DNA of 64,000 nt from an uncultured Thiothrix sp. (GCF_937873765.1 NZ_CALMZC010000037.1:1-64000); one strand, 5' to 3'; counted from the first letter of the stretch, positions 51,686 to 62,051 are shown. Notes: generated by a model not told the origin, from the letters alone. Numbers and translations are program-made.

Positions 51686-53740
51686 ATGTTTACTGTTCCA
51701 GTTGCTTGCCCCCATGATTGCCCCGATACCTGCGCGATGCGAGTCACTGTGAATGAGGCTGGGCGCGCAATTAAAATCGAAGGCGACGCTCAGCATCCGA
51801 CTACAGATGGGGTACTTTGCACCAAAGTGGCGCGTTACCTAGAGCGGACTTATCATCCTGATCGTCTACTGTATCCACTGAAACGTGTTGGGCGTAAAGG
51901 TGAGGGCAAATTCGAGCGTATTAGCTGGGATGAAGCCTTAGAGTCCATTGCCACACGCCTAAAAGCCATTGCTGCTCGCAATCCAGAAGCCATTATGCCT
52001 TACAGTTATGGTGGCACGATGGGGATAGTGCAGAAAGAGGGCATGGCGGCACGTTTCTTCAATAAGCTGGGGGCTTCGCGCTTAGACCGTACCATTTGTG
52101 CTTCGGCTGGGGCAGCAGCGATGCGTGCCACTTATGGTGCTGGTGTAGGCATGGATGTAGAGCAGCTTGATCAAGCCAAACTGATTCTGATTTGGGGTAG
52201 TAATCCGATCACCACAGGCGTACATATTTGGCGCAAAGTACAAGAGGCTCAGCGTCAGGGCGCTACCGTTGTTGCTATTGACCCGCATCGTTCACTGACG
52301 GCACAAAAATGTCAGCAACATATCGCCCTTTTACCGGGGACTGATGCTGCATTAGCTTTTGGCTTGATGCATATCTTTATGCGTGAACAATGGCTGGATC
52401 GGGATTATATTGAGCGTTACACCCTCGGCTTTGCTGAGTTAGCAGAACGTGCAACTCAATATACGCCCGATTATGTAGCAAAAATTTGTGGCATTACTGC
52501 GCATGAGATCGAAGACTTAGCGGCTTTGATTGCTAAAACGGCTTTACAAGATCAGCAGCCTGTGGCTTTCCGTCTAGGCTATGGAACACAGCGGGTGCGG
52601 GGTGGTGCAAACGCGATTCGAGCAGTGGCCTGTTTACCCTCATTGATTGGTGCTTGGCGGCAGGCAGCGGGTGGTTTGCTGCTATCAAGTTCGGGTTTCT
52701 ATCCGATGAATCCTCTTGGTTTAGAGCGCCCCGATTTATATCCAAAGGGTACGCCCCGTTTATTGAATATGAGTACGGTAGGGGATCATCTGCTGAATGA
52801 TGGTGTGGAGGCCGTACTGGTCTATAACAGCAATCCAGTTGCCATTGCTCCTGAAAGTAGCAAAGTGGCCCAAGGTTTTGCTCGTGAAGATTTGTTTACT
52901 GTGGTTTTAGAGCACTTCCAAACCGATACTGTCGATTATGCGGATATTGTGCTTCCAGCGACCACTCAGTTGGAGCATAGCGATATTCACAAATCTTACG
53001 GCCATCGTTATATTTTACTAAGTCAGCAAGCGATTCAACCGCTTGGTGAGTGTAAATCAAACTCTGAAATTTTCCGCCTGTTAGCGGCTAGAATGGGCTT
53101 TACTGAAAGTTGTTTCCAAGATGATGATAGGGCTTTAGCGCAAGCGGCTTTTGACTGGCAGCATCCTTATGCCGCTAATATCAGTTGGGAAACTTTGCAG
53201 AAACAAGGTTGGCAAAAATTAAATGTCGCTGATGCGCCCTTTGCCACAGGTGGTTTTCCTACTCCTTCAGGTCGTTGTGAATTTTCATCCTCTGAATTAG
53301 CAGCGGTGGGTTTAGATCCTTTGCCGAATTATCTACCACCTTATGAATCCGTTGCGAGTAATCCAGCATTAGCAGCACGCTATCCTTTACAGCTTATTTC
53401 TCCCCCCGCACGGCATTTTTTGAATAGTAGCTTTGTGAACGTGGATAGCTTACGCAAACAACTACCTGAGCCAAGCTTAGAAATTCACCCTATTGATGCT
53501 GCGGCTCGCCAGATTCAAGACGGGCAAATGTTGAAGGTGTTTAATGCACGAGGAGCATTTCAGGTTAAGGCGGTTGTCACAGATCGGGTCAAGCAAGGGG
53601 TGGTGTTAGCCTATTCGATTTGGTGGAAGAAAATATCTAGTGATGGCAAGAATTGCAATGAAGTTGCCAGCCAAGCGCTCACTGATTTAGGCGCAGCAGC
53701 TACTTTCTATGATTGCTTGGTCGAAGTGCAGATCGCTTAA
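51686..53740 (+). CDS. Molybdopterin oxidoreductase, single-subunit
   Basis: A 684-residue enzyme of the DMSO reductase superfamily. A 4Fe-4S cluster site opens the protein (CPHDCPDTC, Cys8, Cys12, Cys16, then Cys45). The bis-MGD domains follow: ILIWGSNPITTGVHIW, VVAIDPHRS, LVYNSNPVAIAPE, TDTVDYADIVLPATTQLE, and a C-terminal cofactor-binding domain. There is no twin-arginine signal, so it is cytoplasmic. No electron-transfer or membrane subunit is adjacent, and the substrate is unknown. AGGATCC precedes ATG 51686. Its stop overlaps that of psiE. Confidence 0.88.
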   Translation: MFTVPVACPHDCPDTCAMRVTVNEAGRAIKIEGDAQHPTTDGVLCTKVARYLERTYHPDRLLYPLKRVGRKGEGKFERISWDEALESIATRLKAIAARNPEAIMPYSYGGTMGIVQKEGMAARFFNKLGASRLDRTICASAGAAAMRATYGAGVGMDVEQLDQAKLILIWGSNPITTGVHIWRKVQEAQRQGATVVAIDPHRSLTAQKCQQHIALLPGTDAALAFGLMHIFMREQWLDRDYIERYTLGFAELAERATQYTPDYVAKICGITAHEIEDLAALIAKTALQDQQPVAFRLGYGTQRVRGGANAIRAVACLPSLIGAWRQAAGGLLLSSSGFYPMNPLGLERPDLYPKGTPRLLNMSTVGDHLLNDGVEAVLVYNSNPVAIAPESSKVAQGFAREDLFTVVLEHFQTDTVDYADIVLPATTQLEHSDIHKSYGHRYILLSQQAIQPLGECKSNSEIFRLLAARMGFTESCFQDDDRALAQAAFDWQHPYAANISWETLQKQGWQKLNVADAPFATGGFPTPSGRCEFSSSELAAVGLDPLPNYLPPYESVASNPALAARYPLQLISPPARHFLNSSFVNVDSLRKQLPEPSLEIHPIDAAARQIQDGQMLKVFNARGAFQVKAVVTDRVKQGVVLAYSIWWKKISSDGKNCNEVASQALTDLGAAATFYDCLVEVQIA

Positions 53741-54195
53741 GAAATATTCGTGGTCTGGTGATCGCTTAAATCTTCACGTGAGGATATTTTTTCATGGGGC
53801 GAGGCATAACGTGCTTCACCAAAGCGTAATACGAAAGCAGCGATAGCTAATAACAAAATGGCGGCTACAATCGTAATGATCTTGTGGTCATCTAGCGTTT
53901 TTAGATCGATTGCTAAGTAACGGGTGAGTGCTGTCATAGAAATAAACAACAGAAAAATGACAGGCAAACGATGAGTGCGAAAGAAAATACCTACCATTGC
54001 GCCCAGTTCTAGATAAATGAAAAGTAGCAGAATATCATCGAGGGTTGCGTAGGGTTTGGTCATAATTTCATGCAGATAGGTGTGAATGGCCGACCAGACA
54101 ATGGTGGCACCGATCACGAATAGACCTAACAGATGAAAAGTATCGACCGCGAAATTACCAAAGCGCTCTAACCATGCATTGAGCTGTTTATTCAT
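53737..54195 (-). CDS. psiE: PsiE-family membrane protein
   Basis: A 152-residue inner-membrane protein with four helices. The PsiE pattern is seen in LLLLFIYLELGAMVGIFF, THRLPVIFLLFISMTALTRYL and the preceding region. E. coli PsiE is phosphate-starvation-inducible and of unknown role. No pho box is obvious. Its TAA shares three bases (TTAA overlap) with the stop of the convergent molybdopterin enzyme. Confidence 0.88.
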   Translation of the reverse strand: MNKQLNAWLERFGNFAVDTFHLLGLFVIGATIVWSAIHTYLHEIMTKPYATLDDILLLFIYLELGAMVGIFFRTHRLPVIFLLFISMTALTRYLAIDLKTLDDHKIITIVAAILLLAIAAFVLRFGEARYASPHEKISSREDLSDHQTTNIS

Positions 54196-54227
54196 CTAGT
54201 CCTCCTCTAGATGGCACAACGAAGTAG

Positions 54228-55079
54228 CTATAATGACATAGATAGACTCTGATGCGCCCTACGCTTTAAGCGATAGTGACTGAAGATCGCAGATATTACA
54301 TAAGCACTACCTGCCAGTAGAATAATAGTTGGGCCAGCCGGTAAATCAGGGCTATAAGAAATTGCTAAGCCGCCAATGGTAAAGCTGCTACCCAACAAAG
54401 TAGCAATCAGCATCATCCAACCCAGCGAGTGCACATAATGCCCAGCAATTGCAGCCGGTAGAGTAAGAAGTGCAATCACTAAAATTAGCCCCACCACATG
54501 AATCAATAACACGACAGTCACTGCGATCAAACAGAGTAGCAGTAAATAAAAGAAACTCACCGGCACGCCCCGCAAGCGGGCGAATTCTTCGTCAAAGATG
54601 ACAGCTAAAAATTGCCGATAAAATAAGCCAACTATCAGCAGTAGTACTAAATCTAAAATCCCCATAAACCAGACATCTTGTTCAGGTACTAATAAAATAT
54701 TACCGAACAAGTAGCTAGTTAAGCTGCTGGTATAACCCGGCGTTTGGGCAATAAAGAGTAGGCCTACTGCCATACCCATCGCCCAGATTGCACCAATAAG
54801 GGTGTCTTCTTGAGTCTTCCAATTGAGACGAATCCAACCAATCAAGAGTGCAGAGACAATGGCGGCAATTAGAGCACCCAGTAGAGGATCAAAGCCGAAA
54901 TAAACGGCTGCGCCCATCCCTGCTAACACGGAGTGAGCGATACCCCCCGCTAAAAAGGTGATGCGCTTCACCACGACAAATGTCCCTATCACCCCGCAGC
55001 CTAAACTGGCTAATAAGCCAGCGAGCAAAGACATTTGTAAAAAAGGTTGGCTGATTAAAGCACTTAAAAACTCATTCAT
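54228..55079 (-). CDS. znuB: Zinc/manganese ABC transporter permease (ZnuB-like)
   Basis: A 283-residue ABC-3 family permease with about eight helices. VVVKRITFLAGGIAHSVLAG carries the conserved His and ABC-docking loop, and FDEEFARLRGVP matches the family. It forms the channel of the import complex with the ATPase 20 bases upstream. Last gene of the operon, transcribed after the ATPase. Confidence 0.92.
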   Translation of the reverse strand: MNEFLSALISQPFLQMSLLAGLLASLGCGVIGTFVVVKRITFLAGGIAHSVLAGMGAAVYFGFDPLLGALIAAIVSALLIGWIRLNWKTQEDTLIGAIWAMGMAVGLLFIAQTPGYTSSLTSYLFGNILLVPEQDVWFMGILDLVLLLIVGLFYRQFLAVIFDEEFARLRGVPVSFFYLLLLCLIAVTVVLLIHVVGLILVIALLTLPAAIAGHYVHSLGWMMLIATLLGSSFTIGGLAISYSPDLPAGPTIILLAGSAYVISAIFSHYRLKRRAHQSLSMSL

Positions 55080-55099
55080 GGTGGCAAAAGCAGCTAAAA

Positions 55100-55825
55100 T
55101 TAATGAACATGGGCAACGCGCCGAATTGGCTCGCCATAGAGATGCTGGATCAAATGACCATTAATCGCATCAGTGGTATGGCAAACTAAAGTGCGATTTA
55201 AGCAAGCGACCCGACTGACATAATCGGAAATGAAAGCAATATCATGCGAGACTACCAAAATGGTTAAACGCTTATTTAACTCGCGCAAATGATCGAAAAT
55301 ATCACTTTCGATGCGCATATCAATATTGGCAGTTGGTTCGTCCAGAATCAGGATTTTGGGGTCGCTGACTAAAGCCCGTGCTAATAAAATCCGCTGTAAT
55401 TGCCCGCCAGATAAGGCACTAATCGGGCGCTGGGCTAAATCTTGCGCTTCCAACTCCGCTAAAGCTTGCTGAACGGCTGCGTAATCGGCAGCGTTATAAC
55501 GTCCAAACTGCCTACCTGCACCCAAACGTCCTAACAAAACAGCTTGTTCTACAGTAATAGGAAAGTCACGGGCAAAGCCCGGATATTGTGGCACATAACC
55601 AATCTGGGTGCGCTGTTGGGCAGGTTTTTTGCCGAGCACAGTCACCGTACCAGTTTGAGGTTTAATTAAGCCTAAAATGAGCTTGAGCATTGTACTTTTG
55701 CCGCCTGCATTGGGGCCAACAATGCCTAAGAATTCGCCTTGTTCCACACTAAAGTCGATATGTTGCAGCACTGGCACAAGTCCATAAGAAAAGCTGACAT
55801 TATGTAGCTCAATCACCTTATTCAC
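55100..55825 (-). CDS. znuC: Zinc/manganese ABC transporter ATPase (ZnuC-like)
   Basis: A 241-residue ATPase from GTG 55825, which overlaps the binding-protein stop; a TTG at 55840 is also possible. Walker A is GPNAGGKSTML, with YVPQYPG for the Q-loop, signature LSGGQLQRILLARAL, Walker B ILILDEPTANID and switch His in VVSHDIAF. The Gly-rich Walker A and downstream sequence match the metal-uptake subgroup. Confidence 0.92.
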   Translation of the reverse strand: MNKVIELHNVSFSYGLVPVLQHIDFSVEQGEFLGIVGPNAGGKSTMLKLILGLIKPQTGTVTVLGKKPAQQRTQIGYVPQYPGFARDFPITVEQAVLLGRLGAGRQFGRYNAADYAAVQQALAELEAQDLAQRPISALSGGQLQRILLARALVSDPKILILDEPTANIDMRIESDIFDHLRELNKRLTILVVSHDIAFISDYVSRVACLNRTLVCHTTDAINGHLIQHLYGEPIRRVAHVH

Positions 55826-56711
55826 GCTCAGCACCCACAATTAAGCGCGCGGTTTTACGTAAATTAGGAATATAGTCTTCAGCTAAATTATCAATGGAAA
55901 CCACTTGACCACCAATCGCTTTGGCGACTTGCTCAGCAGCACGTTGGCTAAATTGTGGCTGTACAAAGATAGTTTTTACTTGTTCATGTTTAGCTTCATC
56001 AATTAAGGTAGCTAAGGCTTTTGCGCCCGGCTCTTTGCCTTCAACTTCAATCGGTATTTGCTGTAAGCCATAAGCATCAGCTAAATAACCCCAAGCAGGG
56101 TGGAAGACCATAAATTTGAGGTTTTGCTTATCTTTAAATAACTCCACTAACTCTTGGTCAAGTTGATCAAGTTCAGCAGCAAAGTTAGCGTAGTTTTTAT
56201 TAAATAGTGCGCTTTGCTCTGGGCGTAGTTGGCTAAAGGTATCAGCCATTTGCTTAGCCATTTGCTTGGCAATGCGTGGGCTTACCCATAAATGTGGGTC
56301 AAACATAGCTCCTTGATGCTCCGCATGGCCTTGATGTGAGTGCGCTTCTAAGCTGCGTAATTTAACACCATCCCTTGCATCTACTAGTAAAATAATTGGA
56401 TTCACCCCTTGAATACGTTTCATCCAAGCATCCTCAAAAGGCATGCCGACTCGCACATAGAGATGTGCTTTGGACAGTGCACTAATTTGTTGGGCGGTTG
56501 GCTCATACGTTTCCGGGCTAAAGCCCGGTTGTACCATCGCCTCAGCTTTGACCTGATCGCCACCTACTTTTTCGGCGAAATGCTTTTGAGGTAAGACACT
56601 CACGAAGACTTGTAAGGGTTCAGTAGCCCAAACTGGCGAGAGTCCACATACAGTGAGCAACCAGCCGATGGTGATTAATTGCTTAAAATTTAAGGGTGAG
56701 ACTAAGTTCAT
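55818..56711 (-). CDS. znuA: Periplasmic metal-binding protein (ZnuA-like)
   Basis: A 297-residue cluster A-I binding protein with a signal peptide cleaved near residue 30 (SPVWAT). A short His-rich loop (AHSHQGHAEHQ, about residue 120) and ligands in FDPHLWVSP and VFHPAWGYLA point to zinc; manganese binders usually lack the His loop. FVQPQFSQRAAEQVAKAIGG closes the fold. First gene of the znuACB operon. No clear Zur box was found upstream. Confidence 0.92.
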   Translation of the reverse strand: MNLVSPLNFKQLITIGWLLTVCGLSPVWATEPLQVFVSVLPQKHFAEKVGGDQVKAEAMVQPGFSPETYEPTAQQISALSKAHLYVRVGMPFEDAWMKRIQGVNPIILLVDARDGVKLRSLEAHSHQGHAEHQGAMFDPHLWVSPRIAKQMAKQMADTFSQLRPEQSALFNKNYANFAAELDQLDQELVELFKDKQNLKFMVFHPAWGYLADAYGLQQIPIEVEGKEPGAKALATLIDEAKHEQVKTIFVQPQFSQRAAEQVAKAIGGQVVSIDNLAEDYIPNLRKTARLIVGAERE

Positions 56712-56826
56712 ACTAACTAATCAGCGGATACAAAAATGAAGGGCGTTTGATAGTAGCTGAAACCTGTCAACTTGGCGATTTTTCTCAATTGAAGGATAGT
56801 TACGCGAGGGGTGCACAGATCACACT

Positions 56827-56846
56827 AGTACAGTGATTTATGTACT
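56827..56846. promoter_or_regulatory. Inverted repeat upstream of znuA
   Basis: AGTACA-N8-TGTACT is a 20-base dyad about 115 bases before the znuA start. It could bind a regulator of zinc uptake or of a plus-strand transcript. It does not resemble the E. coli Zur consensus. Confidence 0.35.
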
Positions 56847-56946
56847 GTGTTTTAGAGTGTGAGTCTGGATAATAGGCCATACCTTATATTGATTACCTCC
56901 CAACCACCTTTATTGGCGTATAGCTATATAAGTTGTCCTAAATTAG

Positions 56947-56970
56947 ACCCCTTATTTAAGGGGTTTTTTT
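56947..56970 (+). terminator. Orphan intrinsic terminator
   Basis: ACCCCTTA (56947-56954) pairs with TAAGGGGT (56957-56964) over TT, followed by seven T residues. It is a strong plus-strand terminator with no plus-strand gene for thousands of bases upstream (the last ends at 53740). It probably ends a small RNA transcribed from within 56750-56940. Confidence 0.8.
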
Positions 56971-57132
56971 ATTCCAAATAAAAGATTATCCCCTATTTGG
57001 GTGCTGAACAAATGTCCCGCACGTTTGTCATAATGATTACATCAATTATCTGAACCACAGAAGTTTTTAAGCGAAGGAGTGATATTGTGGCTATATACAA
57101 AGCATAGCTACATTATAACTCGGAGAAATGCT

Positions 57133-57711
57133 ATGAACGCCATTACTCGATATCTGCCTCTACCTAAGGTCTCTAAAGCTTTCACGGATTTGCAAATCGG
57201 TGCACGTGCACAAATGCAGGCAGGTAGTGAGCGCTTAGCACAAGCCCGTAGCTTTTATGCGCTCTCTGCTCAGTTGGAAGCCTTCGAAGCGGGGGTGCAA
57301 CATAGCAAATTGCAGCTTACCGAAGTGGTTGCAAAAAAGATTCATTTACGCTTTCGACTTGCTGCTTTAAAACCTGAAACAGATCTAACTTTACAGCAGG
57401 CTTATAATACTTTGCATTTATATGAAATGCGCTTAGTGGCTTTTTTAAGAAAAGCGGGTCAAGCCTTAAAAACTTTTAATCTAGACTTACAAGAATTACG
57501 TGCTCGTCCTGAGTTAGAGACCGATGAGCGCGCTAGCCAGCTTGCTGAACTAGCTAAACAAATACAGCTAATGCAAGACGAGCGTTTTGCCTTAGAAAAA
57601 GAATTAGCACAATTTACTGGAGCTAAACCAGTTTTAAATACGGGTCTCAATGAATTCAACCCCAAGAATAACCCTTGGTTAGGGCGTATTCGCAATTGGT
57701 TACCTGCCTGA
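57133..57711 (+). CDS. Hypothetical coiled-coil protein, 192 aa
   Basis: A 192-residue helical protein from ATG 57133, which has GGAG seven bases upstream; the longer frame is not supported. It is rich in Leu, Ala, Glu and Gln with heptad-like helices across residues 45-165 (SAQLEAFEAGVQHSKLQLTE, QLAELAKQIQLMQDERFALE). No signal peptide, no Cys and no family recognised. Transcribed towards the trp genes but separated by about 120 bases. Confidence 0.7.
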   Translation: MNAITRYLPLPKVSKAFTDLQIGARAQMQAGSERLAQARSFYALSAQLEAFEAGVQHSKLQLTEVVAKKIHLRFRLAALKPETDLTLQQAYNTLHLYEMRLVAFLRKAGQALKTFNLDLQELRARPELETDERASQLAELAKQIQLMQDERFALEKELAQFTGAKPVLNTGLNEFNPKNNPWLGRIRNWLPA

Positions 57712-57835
57712 GTTGATGCCGTTTATATCCTATTTCTCCTAAAGGTTTAGTGTGCTGAACCTTTGGAGGATGGGCTAGTCAAATTGTTCTCCAACATGTT
57801 ATAGATAAGCTTGATTACCATAAGGAGGAGAACCT

Positions 57836-58399
57836 ATGAACACAGTACTGCATCGTTTATTCAGCGCAGCGTTCATGCTGTTGCTTTTATTACCCCTTAC
57901 TAGCCATGCAGCTGATAATTTTCCTGCCAAACAAAATTTTGCAGGTCAAGCTCTAACCTTGAATGGCAAAGGGGTACGCAGCAAATTAGTTTTTAATTTG
58001 TATACCGCTGGTTTATATGTGACTGCACCGAGTAAAGACGCCAATGCTCTGTTAGAGGCGAAGCAGCCCTTAGCTTTGCGTATGGAAATTACTTCCAGCA
58101 TGATCACTAGCGAAAATATGGAAGAGGCAGTACGTGAGGGCTTCCAGAAGTCCGCAGGTGCTAATTTAACTGCACTTCAACCAAAGATCGAAAGTTTGAT
58201 CCAAGTCTTTAAACAACCGATTAAAGAAGGCGATGTCTACGATTTTGTCTATAAACCTCAGAATACCATCATTATTAAAAATGGTAAAAATGCAGCAACT
58301 ATTGCTGGAGCTGATTTCAAACAAGCTTTCTTCGGGATTTGGTTAGGTGCTAAACCTGTCCAAGCTAATTTGAAGAGTGCTTTATTGGGGGGCGGTTAG
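57836..58399 (+). CDS. Exported chalcone-isomerase-like protein
   Basis: A 187-residue protein with a signal peptide (ends SHAAD, about residue 25). It has the bacterial chalcone-isomerase-like pattern: LTLNGKGVRSKLVFNLYTAGLYV, MITSENMEEAVREGF, GDVYDFVYKP and FFGIWLGAKPVQANLK. The bacterial relatives have no proven isomerase activity and are thought to be lipid-binding or structural. Its stop overlaps the trpF start by one base, a surprising coupling to tryptophan synthesis. Confidence 0.88.
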   Translation: MNTVLHRLFSAAFMLLLLLPLTSHAADNFPAKQNFAGQALTLNGKGVRSKLVFNLYTAGLYVTAPSKDANALLEAKQPLALRMEITSSMITSENMEEAVREGFQKSAGANLTALQPKIESLIQVFKQPIKEGDVYDFVYKPQNTIIIKNGKNAATIAGADFKQAFFGIWLGAKPVQANLKSALLGGG

Positions 58400-59028
58400 T
58401 GACAGCTCGTTGTCGAGTTAAAGTCTGCGGAATTACTTCAGTGGCTGATGCCTTAATGGTGTCAGCGGCTGGAGCTGATGCTTTAGGCTTAGTGTTTTAT
58501 CCAAAAAGTAAACGCAATATAGGTATCGAACAGGCGGCAGAAATTTGTAAAGTTGCTCCCCCCTTTGTGACTACTGTTGGTTTATTTTTGGATGCGGAGG
58601 CAGGCTTTGTGCATGATGTATTAGCCTCGATGTCTTTAAGTTTATTGCAGTTTCATGGCTCAGAATCCCCAAGTTATTGTGCGCAGTTCAAACATCCTTA
58701 TTTAAAAGCAGTCGGCATGCAGGGCATCGCGGCTTCAGGTGGTTTTGAAGCCTATGCAGATCAATATCCAGAAGCGCAAGGTTTTTTAGTGGATAGTCAT
58801 GCACCCGGTGCAGCAGGGGGGACTGGTGAAACCTTCGATTGGACACGAGTACCACAAAACTATCCAAAACCTATTATTTTAGCGGGCGGTTTAAGTCCGG
58901 AAAATGTTGCTGAAGCGATTCGGGTTAGTCGTGTCTACGCGGTTGATGTGAGTAGTGGGGTGGAGATTAGTTCGGGTATTAAGGATGCGGCTAAGGTTCA
59001 AGCCTTTATACAAAATGCTAGGTTTTAA
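58399..59028 (+). CDS. trpF: Phosphoribosylanthranilate isomerase
   Basis: A 209-residue TIM-barrel enzyme of tryptophan synthesis. Starts at GTG 58399. The catalytic Cys is in RVKVCGITSV, the catalytic Asp in FLVDSHAPGAAGGTG, and the phosphate site in LAGGLSPENV with VDVSSGVE. Gap of about 100 bases to trpB. Confidence 0.95.
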   Translation: MTARCRVKVCGITSVADALMVSAAGADALGLVFYPKSKRNIGIEQAAEICKVAPPFVTTVGLFLDAEAGFVHDVLASMSLSLLQFHGSESPSYCAQFKHPYLKAVGMQGIAASGGFEAYADQYPEAQGFLVDSHAPGAAGGTGETFDWTRVPQNYPKPIILAGGLSPENVAEAIRVSRVYAVDVSSGVEISSGIKDAAKVQAFIQNARF

Positions 59029-59129
59029 AGCTTAGTGCAGATAGCTAGCTTGCAACATAGCAGGCTAGTCACTCTTATGGTAACTTAAGTTCCTTTCTTT
59101 AATTTCTGCCGATTTCCTAGGAGCAGCTC

Positions 59130-60344
59130 GTGAAGTTCAGCGAATTTAACTGGAATGCCATGCCGGACGTAACCGGGCATTTTGGCGCTTACGGCGGGCG
59201 TTTCATCGCAGAAACGCTGATGGAGCCAATTTATCAACTAGAGCAAGCTTATAGTTCTCTGAAAAATGACCCCGCTTTTCAAGCTGAGTTTGATCGAGAC
59301 TTGAAGCATTATGTCGGTCGCCCTAGTCCTTTATATTTTGCCGAGCGCCTAACCCGTGAATTAGGCGGTGCGAAGATTTTTCTTAAACGCGAAGACCTTA
59401 ATCATACCGGCGCGCACAAGATCAATAATACGATTGGTCAAGCTATCCTCGCTAAACATATGGGTAAAACTCGGATTATTGCTGAGACGGGTGCAGGGCA
59501 GCACGGGGTAGCTTCGGCCACGATTGCAGCACGTTTAGGCTTAGAGTGCGTCGTCTATATGGGGGCGGAAGATGTCAAGCGTCAAGCCCCCAATGTATTC
59601 CGGATGAAGTTGTTGGGTGCTACCGTCGTCCCCGTCCATTCTGGCTCTAAAACCCTAAAAGATGCCTTGAATGAAGCGATGCGTGATTGGGTCACGAATG
59701 TTGATAACACCTTCTATATTATTGGCACAGTAGCAGGCCCTCATCCCTATCCTGCGATGGTACGCGACTTCCAATCAGTAATTGGGCGGGAAGCTCGCCA
59801 GCAAATTTTAGAGCAGGATGGTTGTTTACCAGATGCACTGGTTGCGTGTGTCGGTGGTGGCTCAAATGCGATTGGCTTATTTCATCCTTTTTTAGCCGAT
59901 GAATCGGTTGCGATTTATGGGGTAGAGGCGGCTGGCTCAGGGATTTCTACCGGCAAACACGCTGCTCCTTTGACCGCAGGCAAGTCAGGTGTTTTGCATG
60001 GGAATCGCACCTATTTAATGGAAGACGCTAATGGACAAATTATTGAAACTCACTCAATCTCAGCAGGTCTAGATTATCCAGGAGTAGGGCCGGAACATTC
60101 ATGGTTAAAGGATTTAGGTCGTGCTCAGTATGTAGCAGTAACGGATGCGCAAGCGATGGAGGGTTTTCATACCTTGACTCGCAAAGAGGGTATTATTCCT
60201 GCACTTGAAAGCAGTCACGCGATGGCTTATGTGATGGAACTAGCACCAACACTGGCTAAAAACCAAAGTATTATTATGTGCTTATCTGGTCGTGGTGATA
60301 AAGATATTAATACGATTGCGCGCTTAGAGGGGATTACACTATGA
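59130..60344 (+). CDS. trpB: Tryptophan synthase beta chain
   Basis: A 404-residue PLP enzyme that joins indole and serine. It starts at GTG 59130 with AGGAG upstream. PLP Lys is in [13 protein letters not shown], with ETGAGQHG, the phosphate-binding VGGGSNAIG and late LSGRGDKD. Its stop overlaps trpA by four bases, matching the usual coupling of the two subunits. Confidence 0.98.
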   Translation: MKFSEFNWNAMPDVTGHFGAYGGRFIAETLMEPIYQLEQAYSSLKNDPAFQAEFDRDLKHYVGRPSPLYFAERLTRELGGAKIFLKREDLNHTGAHKINNTIGQAILAKHMGKTRIIAETGAGQHGVASATIAARLGLECVVYMGAEDVKRQAPNVFRMKLLGATVVPVHSGSKTLKDALNEAMRDWVTNVDNTFYIIGTVAGPHPYPAMVRDFQSVIGREARQQILEQDGCLPDALVACVGGGSNAIGLFHPFLADESVAIYGVEAAGSGISTGKHAAPLTAGKSGVLHGNRTYLMEDANGQIIETHSISAGLDYPGVGPEHSWLKDLGRAQYVAVTDAQAMEGFHTLTRKEGIIPALESSHAMAYVMELAPTLAKNQSIIMCLSGRGDKDINTIARLEGITL

Positions 60345-61144
60345 GTCGGATTGCAGCCTGTTTTCAAGCGCTCAAAGCGCAGGGTAAAACAGCCCTCATT
60401 CCTTATGTGACGGCAGGTGATCCGCACCCGAGTATTACCGTACCACTCATGCATCAAATGGTAGAGGCGGGTGCTAGTATCATTGAATTGGGCGTGCCGT
60501 TTTCCGATCCAATGGCCGATGGCCCAACGATTCAGTTAGCGCATGAACGCTCCCTCGTGCATAACACTAGCTTGGCTAATATTTTAGCAATGGTCAGTGA
60601 GTTTCGCCAAACCAATCAAACGACTCCCGTGGTGTTAATGGGTTACTTAAATCCTATTGAAATTATGGGGTATGAGGCTTTTGCTAAAGCCGCGCAAGAG
60701 GCTGGTGTTGATGGGGTATTAACCGTTGATTTGCCGCCGGAAGAGGGTAAATCTGTATTACCCCTGTTTAAAGCGCATGGCTTAGACCCTATTTTCCTAG
60801 TTGCCCCCACAACACCAGCACATCGAATGCAAGCGATTGCCGAAGCAGCGAGTGGTTTTGTCTATTACGTCTCTCTGAAAGGTGTTACTGGTGCGAATAC
60901 CTTGGATACAACAGAGGTGGCTGCGCGTTTGCAGCAAATGCGCGAATACACGCAGTTGCCTTTGGGTGTAGGTTTTGGGATTAAAGATGCAGCGACTGCA
61001 AAGGCAATCGGCCAAGTCGCTGATGCTGTGGTGGTAGGGAGTGCCTTGATTAAGCAGGTGGAAACAACCCCTAATGATCATACCGCGATTATAAAAAACA
61101 TTAGTGGCTTGCTGGCATCGATGCGTAGTGCTTTAGATGCTTGA
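60341..61144 (+). CDS. trpA: Tryptophan synthase alpha chain
   Basis: A 267-residue TIM barrel that releases indole to TrpB. The catalytic Glu and Asp are in [16 protein letters not shown]. The phosphate region GVTGANT and late [10 protein letters not shown] fit. It is coupled to trpB, with accD 19 bases downstream. Confidence 0.98.
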   Translation: MSRIAACFQALKAQGKTALIPYVTAGDPHPSITVPLMHQMVEAGASIIELGVPFSDPMADGPTIQLAHERSLVHNTSLANILAMVSEFRQTNQTTPVVLMGYLNPIEIMGYEAFAKAAQEAGVDGVLTVDLPPEEGKSVLPLFKAHGLDPIFLVAPTTPAHRMQAIAEAASGFVYYVSLKGVTGANTLDTTEVAARLQQMREYTQLPLGVGFGIKDAATAKAIGQVADAVVVGSALIKQVETTPNDHTAIIKNISGLLASMRSALDA

Positions 61145-61163
61145 ATAAAAGGTAAATGAAACA

Positions 61164-62051
61164 ATGAGTTGGTTTGAAAAATTGTTACCTTCGCGGATTC
61201 GTACTGAATCTGGGTCAGCAGAAAAAAAATCCATTCCAGAAGGGCTATGGCGTCAATGTCCTGAATGTCAGTCGGTGCTGTATAAAGCAGAATTAGAGCG
61301 CAATAATGAAGTCTGCCCAAAATGTGAGTTTCATATGCGTATTTATGGACGCAAGCGCCTAGACATTTTCTTAGATAAAGACGGGCGTGAGGAAATTGGC
61401 GCCTCAGTTGGCCCTACGGATATGCTTAAATTCCGTGATACTAAAAAATACAAAGATCGCATTGTTGCCGCTCAAAAAGAAACCGACGAGAAAGATGCTC
61501 TTATTGTGATGAAAGGCAGTGTTTGTGGCATTCCGGTAGTTGTCGCTGCCTTTGATTTCCGTTATATGGGCGGGTCTATGGGATCGGTTGTGGGTGAGCG
61601 TTTTGTGCGTGGTGCGCAAGCGGCAATGGAGGCAAAGACAGCCTTTATATGCTTTTCTGCCAGCGGTGGGGCGCGTATGCAGGAAGCCCTGTTCTCTTTA
61701 ATGCAGATGGCAAAAACTAGCGCAGTGTTGACTAAGTTAAGTGAAAAGGGCTTGCCGTTCATTTCAGTCTTAACGGATCCAACGATGGGTGGAGTCTCTG
61801 CGAGTTTTGCAATGTTAGGTGATATTCATATTGCTGAACCGAAAGCACTGGTTGGTTTCGCAGGGCCCCGTGTCATTGAGCAAACCGTGCGTGAAACCTT
61901 GCCCGATGGTTTCCAACGTAGTGAGTTCTTGTTGCAGAAAGGTGCAATTGATCTTATTGTGCATCGAAATAAGCTGCGTGAAACTATCGCCGATTTACTC
62001 GCTATTTTGCAGCATCGTCCTAACCCTAATCCGCAGCCTGTACCCGCGTGA
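61164..62051 (+). CDS. accD: Acetyl-CoA carboxylase carboxyltransferase beta subunit
   Basis: A 295-residue subunit that transfers the carboxyl group to acetyl-CoA in fatty acid synthesis. The zinc finger lies near the N-terminus (CPECQSVLY and CPKCEFH). The crotonase-like core follows: [43 protein letters not shown] and [18 protein letters not shown]. Its stop overlaps the folC GTG start. Confidence 0.98.
   Translation: MSWFEKLLPSRIRTESGSAEKKSIPEGLWRQCPECQSVLYKAELERNNEVCPKCEFHMRIYGRKRLDIFLDKDGREEIGASVGPTDMLKFRDTKKYKDRIVAAQKETDEKDALIVMKGSVCGIPVVVAAFDFRYMGGSMGSVVGERFVRGAQAAMEAKTAFICFSASGGARMQEALFSLMQMAKTSAVLTKLSEKGLPFISVLTDPTMGGVSASFAMLGDIHIAEPKALVGFAGPRVIEQTVRETLPDGFQRSEFLLQKGAIDLIVHRNKLRETIADLLAILQHRPNPNPQPVPA

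Larger units (their letters stand above)
56712..57132. other. Gene-free divergent region between znuA and a coiled-coil gene
   Basis: The 421-base gap contains an inverted repeat at 56827-56846 and an orphan plus-strand terminator at 56947-56970, listed separately. No credible ORF with a ribosome site was found in either strand. The AT-rich right part precedes the gene at 57133. Confidence 0.6.
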
